In this document: piece by piece, positions 19,532 through 28,606 of the stretch
How the letters are laid out: each line of letters starts with the position of its first letter
How positions within the stretch are numbered: position 1 is the first letter of the stretch
Assembly (NCBI RefSeq): GCF_025961475.1
Contig: NZ_JAOQNS010000004.1
Location: 310,001-374,000, forward strand
Reading direction: 5' to 3'
DNA length: 64,000 nucleotides
From: Rhodobium gokarnense
Lineage (GTDB): Bacteria; Pseudomonadota; Alphaproteobacteria; Rhizobiales; Rhodobiaceae
Program-made: the position numbers and the translations under genes
The notes under the pieces: model-generated
What the model was told of the DNA's origin: nothing
Seen by the model: the letters and a program-made list of their open reading frames with translations, nothing else
The model's database searches: none

Positions 19532-20416
19532 ATGTTGGTGAGTGTGCGCGGCAGGATCGAGGAAATGGTCCCCGAATTGACCTCCAGCGAGCGGAAGGTG
19601 GCGACCGTCATTCTGGCGGATTATCCGTTCGCCGGGCTGCAGACCATCCAGGAACTCGCCGACCGCGCAAAGGTCTCCGCGCCGTCGATCACGCGCTTCG
19701 TCGCCAAGCTCGGCTACCATGGCTACCAGGCGTTCCAGCGCGGGCTGATCGCGGAGCTGAAGGAGAGCCATCGCTCGCCGGTCGATCTGAAACCGGAGGA
19801 AAACCCGGCGACGCCGGACCGGTTCCTCGCCGACTATGCCGATCGCCTGGCGACCCTCATCAAGGAGATGGCGGCGGCGATCCCGCAGCAGCAGTTCGAC
19901 GCCGTCTGCGACCTCATCGCCGATCCCTCGCGCAACATCTTCCTCATCGGCGGGCGTATCTCCGACACCATCGCCCGGATGCTCTCCATGCATCTCAGGC
20001 AGATCCGCGGGCGCATCCACCATCTGCCGCTCGACCCGGAGATCTGGCCGGACTACGTCCTGCGTATCCGCCGCCAGGACGTCTTTATCCTTTTCGACTT
20101 CCGCCGCTACCAGCCAAGCCTGACCGAGCTTGCCCGGCTCGTCTCGGAGCGCCGCCAGGCGCAGGTCGTTGTCGTCACCGACAAGTGGCTGGCGCCCGCC
20201 TCCCGCCATGCCGGCCACGTCCTCGTCGTGCCGACCGAAACCGGAACGGCCTGGGACGGCCAGGCCGCCGCCGTGACCCTGATCGAGGCGATGATCGTCT
20301 CGATTTCGGAGCGCGACTGGGAGGCGACCCGCAAACGCATCGAACAATGGGACGACGCCCGCATCACGCTCGGGCGGTCCGGACCGGACATGGACATTGA
20401 GGAGATTGATCCGTGA
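19532..20416 (+). CDS. RpiR-family transcriptional regulator (HTH + SIS)
   Basis: The 294-residue protein has an N-terminal HTH_6 domain (residues 1-77, with LADRAKVSAPSITRFVAKLG as recognition region) and a C-terminal SIS domain (about 125-260) that usually senses a phosphorylated or sugar-like ligand. It is first in a plus-strand operon, overlaps the ligase gene by 4 bases and faces the liv operon, so it probably controls both. The AT-rich inverted motif pair in the shared promoter region is its likely target. Confidence 0.9.
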   Translation: MLVSVRGRIEEMVPELTSSERKVATVILADYPFAGLQTIQELADRAKVSAPSITRFVAKLGYHGYQAFQRGLIAELKESHRSPVDLKPEENPATPDRFLADYADRLATLIKEMAAAIPQQQFDAVCDLIADPSRNIFLIGGRISDTIARMLSMHLRQIRGRIHHLPLDPEIWPDYVLRIRRQDVFILFDFRRYQPSLTELARLVSERRQAQVVVVTDKWLAPASRHAGHVLVVPTETGTAWDGQAAAVTLIEAMIVSISERDWEATRKRIEQWDDARITLGRSGPDMDIEEIDP

Positions 20417-21726
20417 AGCAGGAATCCCTGGTTTTTCTGTGCACCAGCGACATCGCCGGCAAGGTGCGCGGCAAGGCGTTTCCCGAAAGCGATTTCGAAA
20501 AGCGCCTGAAGCGCGGCATCGGCTGGACGCCGACCAATGTGCAGATCACCTGCTTCGATGCGATCGCCGACAGCCCCTATGGCGCGCTCGGTGACCTCGT
20601 CATGATCCCCGATCCCGACACCATGGTGGTCGCCGACTATATGGACGAGCGCCCGCCCGAGCGTTTCGTCCTCGGCGATATCCATGAGACGACGGGCGAG
20701 GCATGGGAGTGCTGCACCCGCTCGATCCTGAAGGGCGCGCTGGAGCGTTTGGAGCGGGTCGCCGGCGTCACGCTGGTCTCGGCCTTCGAGCACGAGTTTC
20801 ACTTCAAGGGCGGTAACTGTCCGCTCGGCTCGGCCTACAGCGCCTCCGGCTTTCGCGCCGAGCGGGATTTCGCAGAGGCACTGACCGCCGTCATGCGCAC
20901 CGCCCATCTCGGCCCGGACACCATTATGAAGGAGTACGGCGTCGACCAGTATGAGGTGACCATGAAGCCGGCGGCCGGCATTGCCGGGGCCGACCATGCC
21001 GTGATCCTGCGCGAACTGGTGCGGATCACCGCCGGCCGCGTCGGCCGCGAGGCGAGCTTTACGCCTCTGCGCAGCCCCGCCGGCGTCGGCAACGGCGTCC
21101 ACATCCATATGAGCATGCGCCACGCCGACGGCACGCCGGCCACCTACGATCCGGACGGCCCGCACGGGCTCTCCAAGGTCGCCGGCCAGTTCGTCGCCGG
21201 CGTGCTCGCCTATCTCGACCGCATCGTCGCCGTTACCGCGCCGAGCGTCATCTCCTATACGCGGCTGACGCCGCATCGCTGGAGCGCTGCCTTCAACAAT
21301 CTCGGCTACCGCGACCGGGAGGCCTCGGTACGCATCTGTCCCGTCTCCGGCATGAGCGATATCGCCACGGCAGAGCAGTTCAATTTCGAGTTCCGGGCCG
21401 GCGATGCTGCGGCGAGCCCCTATCTGGCACTGGCCGCCATCGTCCATGCCGGAACGCAGGGCATCGAGGAGGGGCTGACCCCGCCGGCGGCCACGGAAGA
21501 GGACCTGTCGCTTCTTTCCATGGAAGAGCTTAACAAGCGTGGTTTCATACGGTTGCCGCAATCTCTTGAAGAAGCACTTGAACGATTTTCGGGCGATGAA
21601 ACGGTCACCGGATGGTTCCCGGGCCGGTTCGCCGAAGTCTACGCCAAGCACAAGAAGGGCGAGATCGACTTCCTCAAGGGCCGCAAGGAGGACGACGTCT
21701 GTGCGGCGTACGAGGAGGTCTACTAG
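20413..21726 (+). CDS. Glutamine synthetase-family ligase (possible gamma-glutamyl-amine ligase)
   Basis: The 437-residue protein has the GS catalytic fold. SAFEHEFHF carries the metal-binding glutamates, GNGVHIHMSM the metal-binding histidine region, and ICPVSGM and FEFRAGDAAASPYL active-site strands. It lacks the NLYDLPPEE adenylylation loop of type I enzymes, so it is not a housekeeping GS. Relatives include PuuA and other enzymes that join glutamate to amines, or formylglutamate-type ligases. Coupling with an aminotransferase and, across the promoter, with an FGase-like hydrolase fits catabolism through a glutamylated or formylated intermediate. The substrate is unknown. Confidence 0.87.
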   Translation: MKQESLVFLCTSDIAGKVRGKAFPESDFEKRLKRGIGWTPTNVQITCFDAIADSPYGALGDLVMIPDPDTMVVADYMDERPPERFVLGDIHETTGEAWECCTRSILKGALERLERVAGVTLVSAFEHEFHFKGGNCPLGSAYSASGFRAERDFAEALTAVMRTAHLGPDTIMKEYGVDQYEVTMKPAAGIAGADHAVILRELVRITAGRVGREASFTPLRSPAGVGNGVHIHMSMRHADGTPATYDPDGPHGLSKVAGQFVAGVLAYLDRIVAVTAPSVISYTRLTPHRWSAAFNNLGYRDREASVRICPVSGMSDIATAEQFNFEFRAGDAAASPYLALAAIVHAGTQGIEEGLTPPAATEEDLSLLSMEELNKRGFIRLPQSLEEALERFSGDETVTGWFPGRFAEVYAKHKKGEIDFLKGRKEDDVCAAYEEVY

Positions 21727-21728
21727 GA

Positions 21729-23048
21729 ATGGCCTTCCCGCTCTACGAAAAAGACCAGAAAACGCTCTCCAAGCTGCAGAACCTTCGCTTCTTCCCGCTC
21801 GCCGTCACCGGCGGCAACGGCTCCTATGTGATCGCCGAGGACGGCCGCAAGCTGCTCGACCTTTCCGCCTCCTGGGGCGCGGCGAGCCTGGGGCATGGCC
21901 ATCCGGCCTTTGTGGCGGCAATCACCGCGGCGGCGGCCAACCCCGCCGGCGCCAGCATCCTGTCGGCGGCGAGCGCGCCGGCGATCCGGCTCGGCGAGCG
22001 GCTGCTTGCGCTGACGCCGGGCACCGGCGAGCGCCGGGTCTGGCTCGGCCATTCCGGGTCCGACGCCAACGAGACCGTGGCGCGCGCCGTCGTTGCCGCC
22101 ACCGGCCGCAAGCGGCTGATCGCCTTCACCGGCGCCTATCACGGCGGCACGGCAGGCTCCATGGCGGTTTCGGGTCACTCGGCGCAGGAAGGCTCCGACA
22201 AGGCGGAGGGCCTCAGCCTCGTTCCCTATCCCGATCCGTACCGACCGTTCGCCGACGATCCGACGGGGGCGGCGCTGCTCGACCAGATCGAGGAACTGCT
22301 GGCCGGTCCCTGTCCCGGCGAGGAGACGGCGGCGTTCTTCATCGAGCCGATCCAGTCGGACGGCGGGTTGATCGTGCCGCCGCCCGGCTTCTTCAAGCGG
22401 CTGGCGGAAATCTGCGCGCGCTACGGCATCCTGACCGTCAGCGACGAGGTCAAGGTCGGCATGGGCCGGACCGGGCGGCTACACTGCTACATGCATGAGG
22501 ACTTCACGCCTGACATCGTCGTCTGCGGCAAGGGGCTGGGCGGCGGCGTGCCGATTTCCGCGGTGATCGGGCCTGCAAGCATCCTCGACTTTGCCGTCTG
22601 CTTTTCCATGCAGACGCTGCACGGCAACGCCATTTCCTGCGGCGCGTCCCATGCGGTGCTCGACACCATCGAGACCGAAAAGCTGATCGACAATGCCGCC
22701 ACGGTCGGCGGACATCTGCTCAACTCTCTGGAATCCTTGAAAGAAAAACACGCCGAGATCGGCGAGGTTCGAGGGCGGGGGCTCGCCATCGGCGTCGAAC
22801 TCGTCACCGACCGGGAGACCAAGGAACCGGCGAAAAAGCTCGCCGCCAAGGTCGTCTACCGGGCCTTCGAGCTCGGACTCGTCGTCTACTATGTGGGCAT
22901 GAACTCCAACGTCTTGGAGCTGACGCCGCCGTTGACGCTGTCGGCGGCGGAGGCCGACGAGGCCGTGGCGATCATCTCCGACGCGATTTCCGATGCGGCG
23001 GCCGGGCGGGTCGACGACGCCAAGCTGAAGGGTTTTGAGGGCTGGTAG
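21729..23048 (+). CDS. Class III pyridoxal-phosphate aminotransferase
   Basis: This 439-residue PLP enzyme has LSASWGAASLGHGHP, SGSDANETVARAV, TGAYHGGTAGS, SDEVKVGMGRTG and the PLP lysine in VCGKGLGGG. It resembles GABA/ornithine-type aminotransferases, which move an omega-amino group to a keto acid. The ATG at 21729 begins 2 bases after the ligase stop and has AGGA overlapping the junction. The longer frame from 21612 runs inside the ligase gene and is rejected. It is the last gene of the RpiR operon. Confidence 0.92.
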   Translation: MAFPLYEKDQKTLSKLQNLRFFPLAVTGGNGSYVIAEDGRKLLDLSASWGAASLGHGHPAFVAAITAAAANPAGASILSAASAPAIRLGERLLALTPGTGERRVWLGHSGSDANETVARAVVAATGRKRLIAFTGAYHGGTAGSMAVSGHSAQEGSDKAEGLSLVPYPDPYRPFADDPTGAALLDQIEELLAGPCPGEETAAFFIEPIQSDGGLIVPPPGFFKRLAEICARYGILTVSDEVKVGMGRTGRLHCYMHEDFTPDIVVCGKGLGGGVPISAVIGPASILDFAVCFSMQTLHGNAISCGASHAVLDTIETEKLIDNAATVGGHLLNSLESLKEKHAEIGEVRGRGLAIGVELVTDRETKEPAKKLAAKVVYRAFELGLVVYYVGMNSNVLELTPPLTLSAAEADEAVAIISDAISDAAAGRVDDAKLKGFEGW

Positions 23049-23075
23049 GCCCGCCGCTCCCGACAGGTCCGTTTC

Positions 23076-23990
23076 TCAGTGCGGGAAAGGCTCGGCCATC
23101 TTCTCTTCGCGGAACCGACCGGGCGCGAGCCCGGTGCGCCGCTTGAACAGCCTTGAAAAATAGGCCGGATCCTGGAAACCGAGTTCGTAGGCGATCATGG
23201 AGGCCGTTGCCGAGGTGTAGATCAGGTGCCTCTGGGCCTCCAGCACCAGGCGGTCCTGGATCAGCTCGCTCGGCCCTTTGCCGGCGAACGACCTGCACAT
23301 CCGGTTGAGCCGGGCCTGGCTGACGCCGAGGGAAGAGGCGTAGCCGGCGACGGACCAGTGGTGCTTGTAGTTGTCCTCCAGAAGGTGGCGGAAGCGGGTG
23401 AAGAGCTCGCGCCGCTCCTCCACCGGCTGGCGCAGGGGCTGCTGGCGGTCGTGCTCGCGCCGGATTGCCATCAGGACGATGCGCACCATCCATTCGAACA
23501 TGGAGCCGCGGCCGAGTTGCGGCCACTGGAACTCGCGCAGCATCTCGTCGAGGGTGGTCGCGATCAGCCTTGCGCCGTCCGCGTTGTCGGCAAAGGAGAG
23601 GATCGTCGGCTCGCCGAACAGCGGCTCGAAGAGCTTGCGGCTGCGCCGGTAACGGGCGTCGATCAGCAATAGTTCCGACATGGTCAGCACCCAGCCGACC
23701 GTTTCCGGCTCGAAGGAAAAGCCGTGGACGACGCCGGCGGGGACGCAGACGACGGCGGGTGCATCGGCCCTCATGGTGCGGTCGTCGATCCAGACCGAGG
23801 CCGATCCGGTCGTCAGATAGACGATCTGGAACATCCGCCGGTGGGTGTGCGGCGTGATCTGCCATTCATAGAGCCGCGAGCGGGTGCGGATATCCTCGAT
23901 ATGGATGAACTGGGGGTCGTCGTCCGGCTGCTCGTCGCCGAAAAGCACATAGTGGGAAATCGTCTGAAGCGCCGGATCGTGTCGGGCCAT
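23076..23990 (-). CDS. AraC-family transcriptional regulator
   Basis: The 304-residue regulator has an N-terminal cupin ligand-binding domain (TPHTHRRMFQIVYL, followed by VCVPAGVVHGF) and a C-terminal double HTH of about 100 residues (SLGVSQARLNRMCR, then IAYELGFQDPAYFSRLFKRRTG). This layout is that of PobR-like regulators that sense aromatic acids. It is divergent from the P450-ferredoxin genes with 137 AT-rich bases between, and probably activates them. GTGCAA and TTGCAC half-sites flank that region. Confidence 0.92.
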   Translation of the reverse strand: MARHDPALQTISHYVLFGDEQPDDDPQFIHIEDIRTRSRLYEWQITPHTHRRMFQIVYLTTGSASVWIDDRTMRADAPAVVCVPAGVVHGFSFEPETVGWVLTMSELLLIDARYRRSRKLFEPLFGEPTILSFADNADGARLIATTLDEMLREFQWPQLGRGSMFEWMVRIVLMAIRREHDRQQPLRQPVEERRELFTRFRHLLEDNYKHHWSVAGYASSLGVSQARLNRMCRSFAGKGPSELIQDRLVLEAQRHLIYTSATASMIAYELGFQDPAYFSRLFKRRTGLAPGRFREEKMAEPFPH

Positions 23991-24127
23991 GGCGGATCGC
24001 TTTCTTCTGAAACGTGCAAAAAGTACAAGACATATTCCATTTCGTCCATTCCACGGCGGCTCCTCCGTCCATACAGTTCAAGGTGGAACAAGAACAAATT
24101 GCACAATGATCCCGGGAGGAAACACGC

Positions 24128-25291
24128 GTGTTCCGCTTCGATCCCTATTCTCCGGCAAACGATGCCGACCCGTTCGACGCCTACAAGACGCTGCGCGACG
24201 AGTATCCGGCGTTCTGGTGCGAGGAGGCCGGCATGTGGGTCTATTCGCGCTATGACGACATCGTCTCGGCGCTGAACGACTGGCAGACCTATTCCTCGGC
24301 CAAGGGCAATCTCGTCGACGAGTTGCCGAACCGGGCCGGCGCCACGCTCGGCACCACCGATCCGCCGCGCCACGACCGGCTGCGCGCCCTGATCCAGAAG
24401 GCGATGACCAAGCGCGCCCTCGACGTCATTGTCGAGCCGACGCGGGGAATGTGCAAGAAGCACCTCGATGCCCTCGACGGCCGCAAGAGCTTCGACTTCG
24501 TTGCGGAATACTCCTCCAAGGTGACGGTCGACCTCCTGTTCGACCTCTTTGCGATGCCGGAATCCGGCCGCCAGACCGTGCGCGACAACGCCGTCCTGAT
24601 GGTGCAGACCGATCCGGTCACCCGCCAGAAGGGGCCGGAGCACATCGCCGCCTATGAGTGGATGGCGAACTACGCCAACGAGCTGATCGCGGAACGCAAG
24701 AAGGCGCCGGGGGAAGATCTCCTTTCCAACTTCATCACCTCGGAAATCGACGGCGAGAGCCTTGCCGATCGGGAAATCCAGATGACGGTGACGACGCTGA
24801 TCATGGCCGGTGTGGAGTCGCTCTCCGGCTTCCTCAGCATGATGGCCTACAATCTGGCGGAACAGCACGATGCGCGCCGGGCGCTCGTCGCCGACCCGTC
24901 GCTGATCCCCGACGCCATCGAAGAGTCGCTGCGCTTCAACACGTCGGCCCAGCGCTTCCGCCGCTGTCTGACGCGGGACGTGGAGAACCACGGCCAGCTC
25001 ATGAAAGAGGGCGACTTCATCATGCTGGTCTACGGCTCGGGCAACCGCGACGCGCGGCGCTTTCAGAACCCCGACGTCTTCGACATCGCGCGCAAGCCCC
25101 GCGGCCATCTCGGCTTCGGCGGCGGGGTGCATGCCTGCCTCGGCGGGGCCTTGGCGCGGCTGGCGACGAAGATCGCGTTCGAGGAGTTCCTCGGCCGCTA
25201 TCCGGAGTTCGAGCGCGTCGGCGAGACCACGAAATGGGTGCCGTCTTCCAACTTCCGCAGCCCGATGAAGCTGGAACTCACCGCCGCCTGA
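24128..25291 (+). CDS. Cytochrome P450 monooxygenase
   Basis: The 387-residue soluble class I P450 has the heme loop GFGGGVHACLGG (thiolate Cys337), the ExxR pair in EESLR (Glu266/Arg269) and the I-helix AGVES (residues 227-231) with Glu230 and Ser231 in the acid-alcohol positions usually held by Asp and Thr. GTG at 24128 follows GGGAGGA. It is coupled to a 2Fe-2S ferredoxin and a divergent AraC regulator, the layout seen for CYP199-type enzymes that O-demethylate methoxybenzoates. Demethylation feeding the protocatechuate route is inference. Confidence 0.92.
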   Translation: MFRFDPYSPANDADPFDAYKTLRDEYPAFWCEEAGMWVYSRYDDIVSALNDWQTYSSAKGNLVDELPNRAGATLGTTDPPRHDRLRALIQKAMTKRALDVIVEPTRGMCKKHLDALDGRKSFDFVAEYSSKVTVDLLFDLFAMPESGRQTVRDNAVLMVQTDPVTRQKGPEHIAAYEWMANYANELIAERKKAPGEDLLSNFITSEIDGESLADREIQMTVTTLIMAGVESLSGFLSMMAYNLAEQHDARRALVADPSLIPDAIEESLRFNTSAQRFRRCLTRDVENHGQLMKEGDFIMLVYGSGNRDARRFQNPDVFDIARKPRGHLGFGGGVHACLGGALARLATKIAFEEFLGRYPEFERVGETTKWVPSSNFRSPMKLELTAA

Positions 25292-25369
25292 GGCCGCGAC
25301 GACGGATCAAGGCGCCGGGCGACGGACTTTGTCGCCCGGACCGGTCCGCGCATTTCGGAGACCGATTTG

Positions 25370-25693
25370 ATGCCGAAGGTAACCTATATTGAACATGACG
25401 GCCGCCGGTTCGAGGTCGACCTGCCGGAGGGCTGGAGCCTGATGCAGGGGGCGCTCCTCAACGGTGTCACCGGCATTGAGGGCGAATGCGGCGGCTCCTG
25501 CGGCTGCGCCACCTGCCATCTCTATGTGGACGAGGCCTTCGTCGACCGCCTGCCGGAGATCGCCGAGGCGGAAGACGAGATGCTCGACTGCACCGTGGCC
25601 GAGCGCGAGGCAAACTCCCGCCTCGGCTGCCAGATCAAGATGACGGCGGATCTCGACGGCCTCGTCGTCCGCCTGCCGGAGGAGCAGAGCTGA
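25370..25693 (+). CDS. 2Fe-2S ferredoxin, P450 redox partner
   Basis: The 107-residue protein has the cluster pattern Cys40-x5-Cys46-x2-Cys49 (in GECGGSCGCATCH) and Cys87 in LGCQIK, which matches putidaredoxin/adrenodoxin-type ferredoxins. It should carry single electrons to the P450 encoded 78 bases upstream. ATG at 25370 has CGGAG before it; the TTG at 25367 is less likely. No ferredoxin reductase gene lies nearby, so the reductase must be encoded elsewhere. Confidence 0.94.
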   Translation: MPKVTYIEHDGRRFEVDLPEGWSLMQGALLNGVTGIEGECGGSCGCATCHLYVDEAFVDRLPEIAEAEDEMLDCTVAEREANSRLGCQIKMTADLDGLVVRLPEEQS

Positions 25694-25741
25694 CGGACCG
25701 GCCGCCGGCCGCGATCACGCGTCTTCCGGCGCAGGGGTCTC

Positions 25742-27151
25742 TCAGCGGTCCCCACTGCCGCCGCGACGCGCAAGCACCACCGCGAGAACCATAAGGCCGG
25801 CTGCGACGAGGAATGTCAGCCGCATGCCGGCCGCGACGGCAGCTCCCGAGGCCGTGGCGACCGGAGCCGCCGCCCCGAAGGCGAAGACGGCGCCCATGAC
25901 CGAGGCGCCGGTGATGAAGCCGAGATTGCGCGACAGCGAGAGCATGCCGGAGACGACGCCGCGCCGGTCGTCGGCAACGCCGGTCATGACCGCGGTGTTG
26001 TTGGCGGCGAGGAAGAGCTGGTAACCGGGGGTGAGGACGGCAAGCGCGGCGACGTAGCCGGCAACGCCCGCGATCCCCGGCAACAGGGCCAGTAACAGGG
26101 CGCCGATTGCCATCTCCACAAGCCCGAAGACGGCCACCCGCGGTGCGCCGAAGCGATCGACGATGCGCCCGGCCGGAATGCCGGTCAGCGCCGAGACCAC
26201 CGGGCCGACCGACATGACGAGGCCGACCATGGCCTCGCCGAGCCCAAGGCTGCGGGAGAGGTAGAACGGCCCGACCAGGAACGTTGCCATCATCACCGAC
26301 GCGACCAGCAGATTGGTTACAAGGCCAGAGCGAAGGAAGCGGTCGGCAAAGGCGTTCAGGTCGATCAGCGGTGCGGCCGCGCGGGCCTCGATGTGCAGGA
26401 ACAGGAGGATACCGGCGATCGCCGCAACGACGAGGACGGCGGTCCCGGCGCCTGTGGTCTCCCCGGCGGTTGTTGCCAGGGCGTAGGCGCCGAGCGCCAG
26501 CGTCAGAACGAGGGTGCCGGCGATGTCGAAGGCCCGCAGCTCCGGCCGTCCCGCCTGCCGGTCGCCGGGCAGATGCCGCAAGGCGAGGGCGGCCGCCGTG
26601 ATCCCCATCACCACCATGACGAGGAAGATGGACCGCCATCCGGCGCCGGCGATGAGGGCGCCGCCGAGGGAGGGGCCAAGCGCGGTGCCGACCGCCGACA
26701 TCGTCCCGAGCAGACCCATGGCGCTGCCGGTGCGATGGCTCGGCACTGCGGCGCGGACCATCGCCACCGTCAGCGCCAGGACGGCCGCCCCGCCGAGGCC
26801 CTGGATGCCGCGCGCGATCACGAGCACAAGAAGGTCGGGCGCGGCTGCGCAGACGACCGACGCCGCCGTGAAGACGAGGATGCCCACAACGAGCACCCGC
26901 CGCGGGCCGACGATATCGGCGAGCCGGCCGGCACCGACGCTGAACACGGTGACCGCCAGGAGATAGGCGAGGACCACCCATTGCACGGTGCCGAAGGGGG
27001 CCGCGAAGGCATGGGCGATGGTCGGCAGGGCGACATTGGCGCTGCTGATGCTGAGCGACGACATCAGCATGGCAAGCGCCAGACTGGCGAGCGCCCATCG
27101 CGTCGCGCCGGGGCTCGTGGTTGCGGCGGGATCGGCCGTTCGGATGTTCAA
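25742..27151 (-). CDS. MFS transporter, DHA2-like multidrug efflux family
   Basis: This inner-membrane protein of about 469 residues has 12-14 hydrophobic helices. The loop GRLADIVGPRRV between helices 2 and 3 and the helix-5 motif GPSLGGAL are typical of drug:H+ antiporters. TTG at 27151 is preferred over the open frame to 27238 because a strong GGAGG lies 6 bases before it and the protein then begins close to the first helix. It is divergent from a LysR regulator that probably controls it. The substrate is unknown. Confidence 0.88.
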   Translation of the reverse strand: MNIRTADPAATTSPGATRWALASLALAMLMSSLSISSANVALPTIAHAFAAPFGTVQWVVLAYLLAVTVFSVGAGRLADIVGPRRVLVVGILVFTAASVVCAAAPDLLVLVIARGIQGLGGAAVLALTVAMVRAAVPSHRTGSAMGLLGTMSAVGTALGPSLGGALIAGAGWRSIFLVMVVMGITAAALALRHLPGDRQAGRPELRAFDIAGTLVLTLALGAYALATTAGETTGAGTAVLVVAAIAGILLFLHIEARAAAPLIDLNAFADRFLRSGLVTNLLVASVMMATFLVGPFYLSRSLGLGEAMVGLVMSVGPVVSALTGIPAGRIVDRFGAPRVAVFGLVEMAIGALLLALLPGIAGVAGYVAALAVLTPGYQLFLAANNTAVMTGVADDRRGVVSGMLSLSRNLGFITGASVMGAVFAFGAAAPVATASGAAVAAGMRLTFLVAAGLMVLAVVLARRGGSGDR

Positions 27152-27290
27152 GATGCGCCTCCATTCTCTCGCGCGTCGGGTTTTCCCGAAAGCTAGGGAG
27201 GAGGCATCGATTGCGGAAGACACATCATTTGCATTCAATCAGTGCATCGAGCGCCATGTTATTTGCGGGAGGTCGTGGTAATCTCGCGCC

Positions 27291-28238
27291 ATGGACCATC
27301 CCGATCTCAATCTGCTCGTCACGCTCGATGCCCTGCTCGCCGAGGGCAGCGTCGCCGGCGCGGCACGGCGGCTGCGGCTCAGCCCGTCGGCCATGAGCCG
27401 CGCGCTCGCCCGGCTTCGCGCGACGACCGGAGACCCGCTGCTGGTGCGGGCGGGGCGCGGCCTTGTGCCGACGCCCCGGGCGCTGGAGCTGCGCGAGGAG
27501 GTCGGGCCGCTGGTCGAGGCGGCGCTGGCCGCGCTCAGGCCGGCCGAAACGCTCGATCCGGCGCGGCTGGAGCGCACCTTCAGCATTCGCAGCCGGGAGG
27601 GGTTCACCGAGACCTTCGGGCCGGCACTCATCGCCCGCATCGCCCTTGAGGCCCCTGGCGTGCGCCTGTGGTTCCTGCCGAAGCCGGACAAGGACAGCGC
27701 AGCCTTGCGCGAGGGCACGATCGATCTGGAGATCGGCGTCGTCGGCGCCGACATGGGCCCGGAACTGCGCGCGAAGGCGCTCCTTCGCGACCGTTTCGTC
27801 GGCGTCGTCAGAAGCGGCCATCCGCTCGCTTCGGGCGTCGTGACGCCGGAGCGCTTCGCTGCCGCCGGGCATATCCTCGTCGCCCGTCAACGGCGCAAGA
27901 CGGCCACCATAGACACCGATCTGGAGGCCCTCGGCCTTGCCCGCGAGGTTGCCGTCATCGTCGGCAGCTTTGCCACCGCCATCACCCTGGCGCGGGAAAC
28001 CGACCTCGTCGCCTGCGTGCCGGAGCGCCATACCGAGACGCTCCGCACCGGGACGGCATGCTTTCCGTTGCCGGTCGGATCGGAGGAATTCACGGTATCG
28101 ATGCTCTGGCATCCGCGGCTCGATGGCGATCCGGCCCATCGCTGGCTTCGCGACCTCGTGCATGCCGTCTGCACCGGCGCTCCTTCGACGCCCGACCTCG
28201 ACGGACCCGTCGCGCGGCGGGCGGAAGGGCAGGGCTGA
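27291..28238 (+). CDS. LysR-family transcriptional regulator
   Basis: The 315-residue regulator has an N-terminal winged HTH (DLNLLVTLDALLAEGSVAGA, then LRLSPSAMSRALARLR) and a C-terminal periplasmic-binding-protein-like effector domain. ATG at 27291 opens MDHPDLNLL, close to the usual LysR start. It lies 139 bases from the divergent MFS gene. The intergenic region holds TGCA-N9-TGCA (near 27233-27249), a possible LysR-type site. Confidence 0.9.
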   Translation: MDHPDLNLLVTLDALLAEGSVAGAARRLRLSPSAMSRALARLRATTGDPLLVRAGRGLVPTPRALELREEVGPLVEAALAALRPAETLDPARLERTFSIRSREGFTETFGPALIARIALEAPGVRLWFLPKPDKDSAALREGTIDLEIGVVGADMGPELRAKALLRDRFVGVVRSGHPLASGVVTPERFAAAGHILVARQRRKTATIDTDLEALGLAREVAVIVGSFATAITLARETDLVACVPERHTETLRTGTACFPLPVGSEEFTVSMLWHPRLDGDPAHRWLRDLVHAVCTGAPSTPDLDGPVARRAEGQG

Positions 28239-28329
28239 TGTTCGAGGTAGTGTGTTGAGACCCCTTTGGGGCGGTGTCGGCAGGATTTGGTATTATTACA
28301 ATTCCACTTGTGAAAAGCTTCCCGCGCAC

Positions 28330-28540
28330 CTAGGCTTCCATGGCTTGGTCGTGGCGGTCGAAATTTCCGGCCCATATGTTCCGGGATGACTCCCAGTTCT
28401 CGAGGATGACCATCCACATTCCGCCTTCCACATCTGCCTGCCACGCCCGTTCATCTGAGCGCGTTCCCAGCAAGACGCGCTCCCAATAAAAATCAGCTCG
28501 TTTCTCCGGCCCGTCCGGCGAAATGCGGATGCTTTTTCAC
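28330..28540 (-). pseudogene. Small protein gene with a +1 frameshift at its start
   Basis: On the minus strand a GTG at 28540-28538 is preceded by a strong AAGGAGG site, but the frame breaks at the following run of five A residues. If that run had four, an open frame of about 69 codons would result, reading SIRISPDGPEKRADFYWERV near the start and ending NFDRHDQAMEA before TAG at 28332-28330. The composition is clearly protein-like and soluble. No family was recognised. Either the gene was inactivated by a one-base insertion in the homopolymer, or the base is a sequencing error. Confidence 0.6.
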
Positions 28541-28606
28541 GTGCGCCTGCCTCCTTCCCGTCCGCGAGCGTTCGGCCGGAGGGGCGCTGTAGGGGGGTAA
28601 AATTCC

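Noticed and set aside
24128-25291. P450 with a missing acid-alcohol pair
   Set aside because: At first the I-helix seemed to lack it. On alignment by AGxES, Glu230 and Ser231 occupy the two positions, so it is a conservative variant.
28239-28329. Additional gene between LysR and the frameshifted small gene
   Set aside because: No open frame with a ribosome site and protein-like composition was found in this short stretch.
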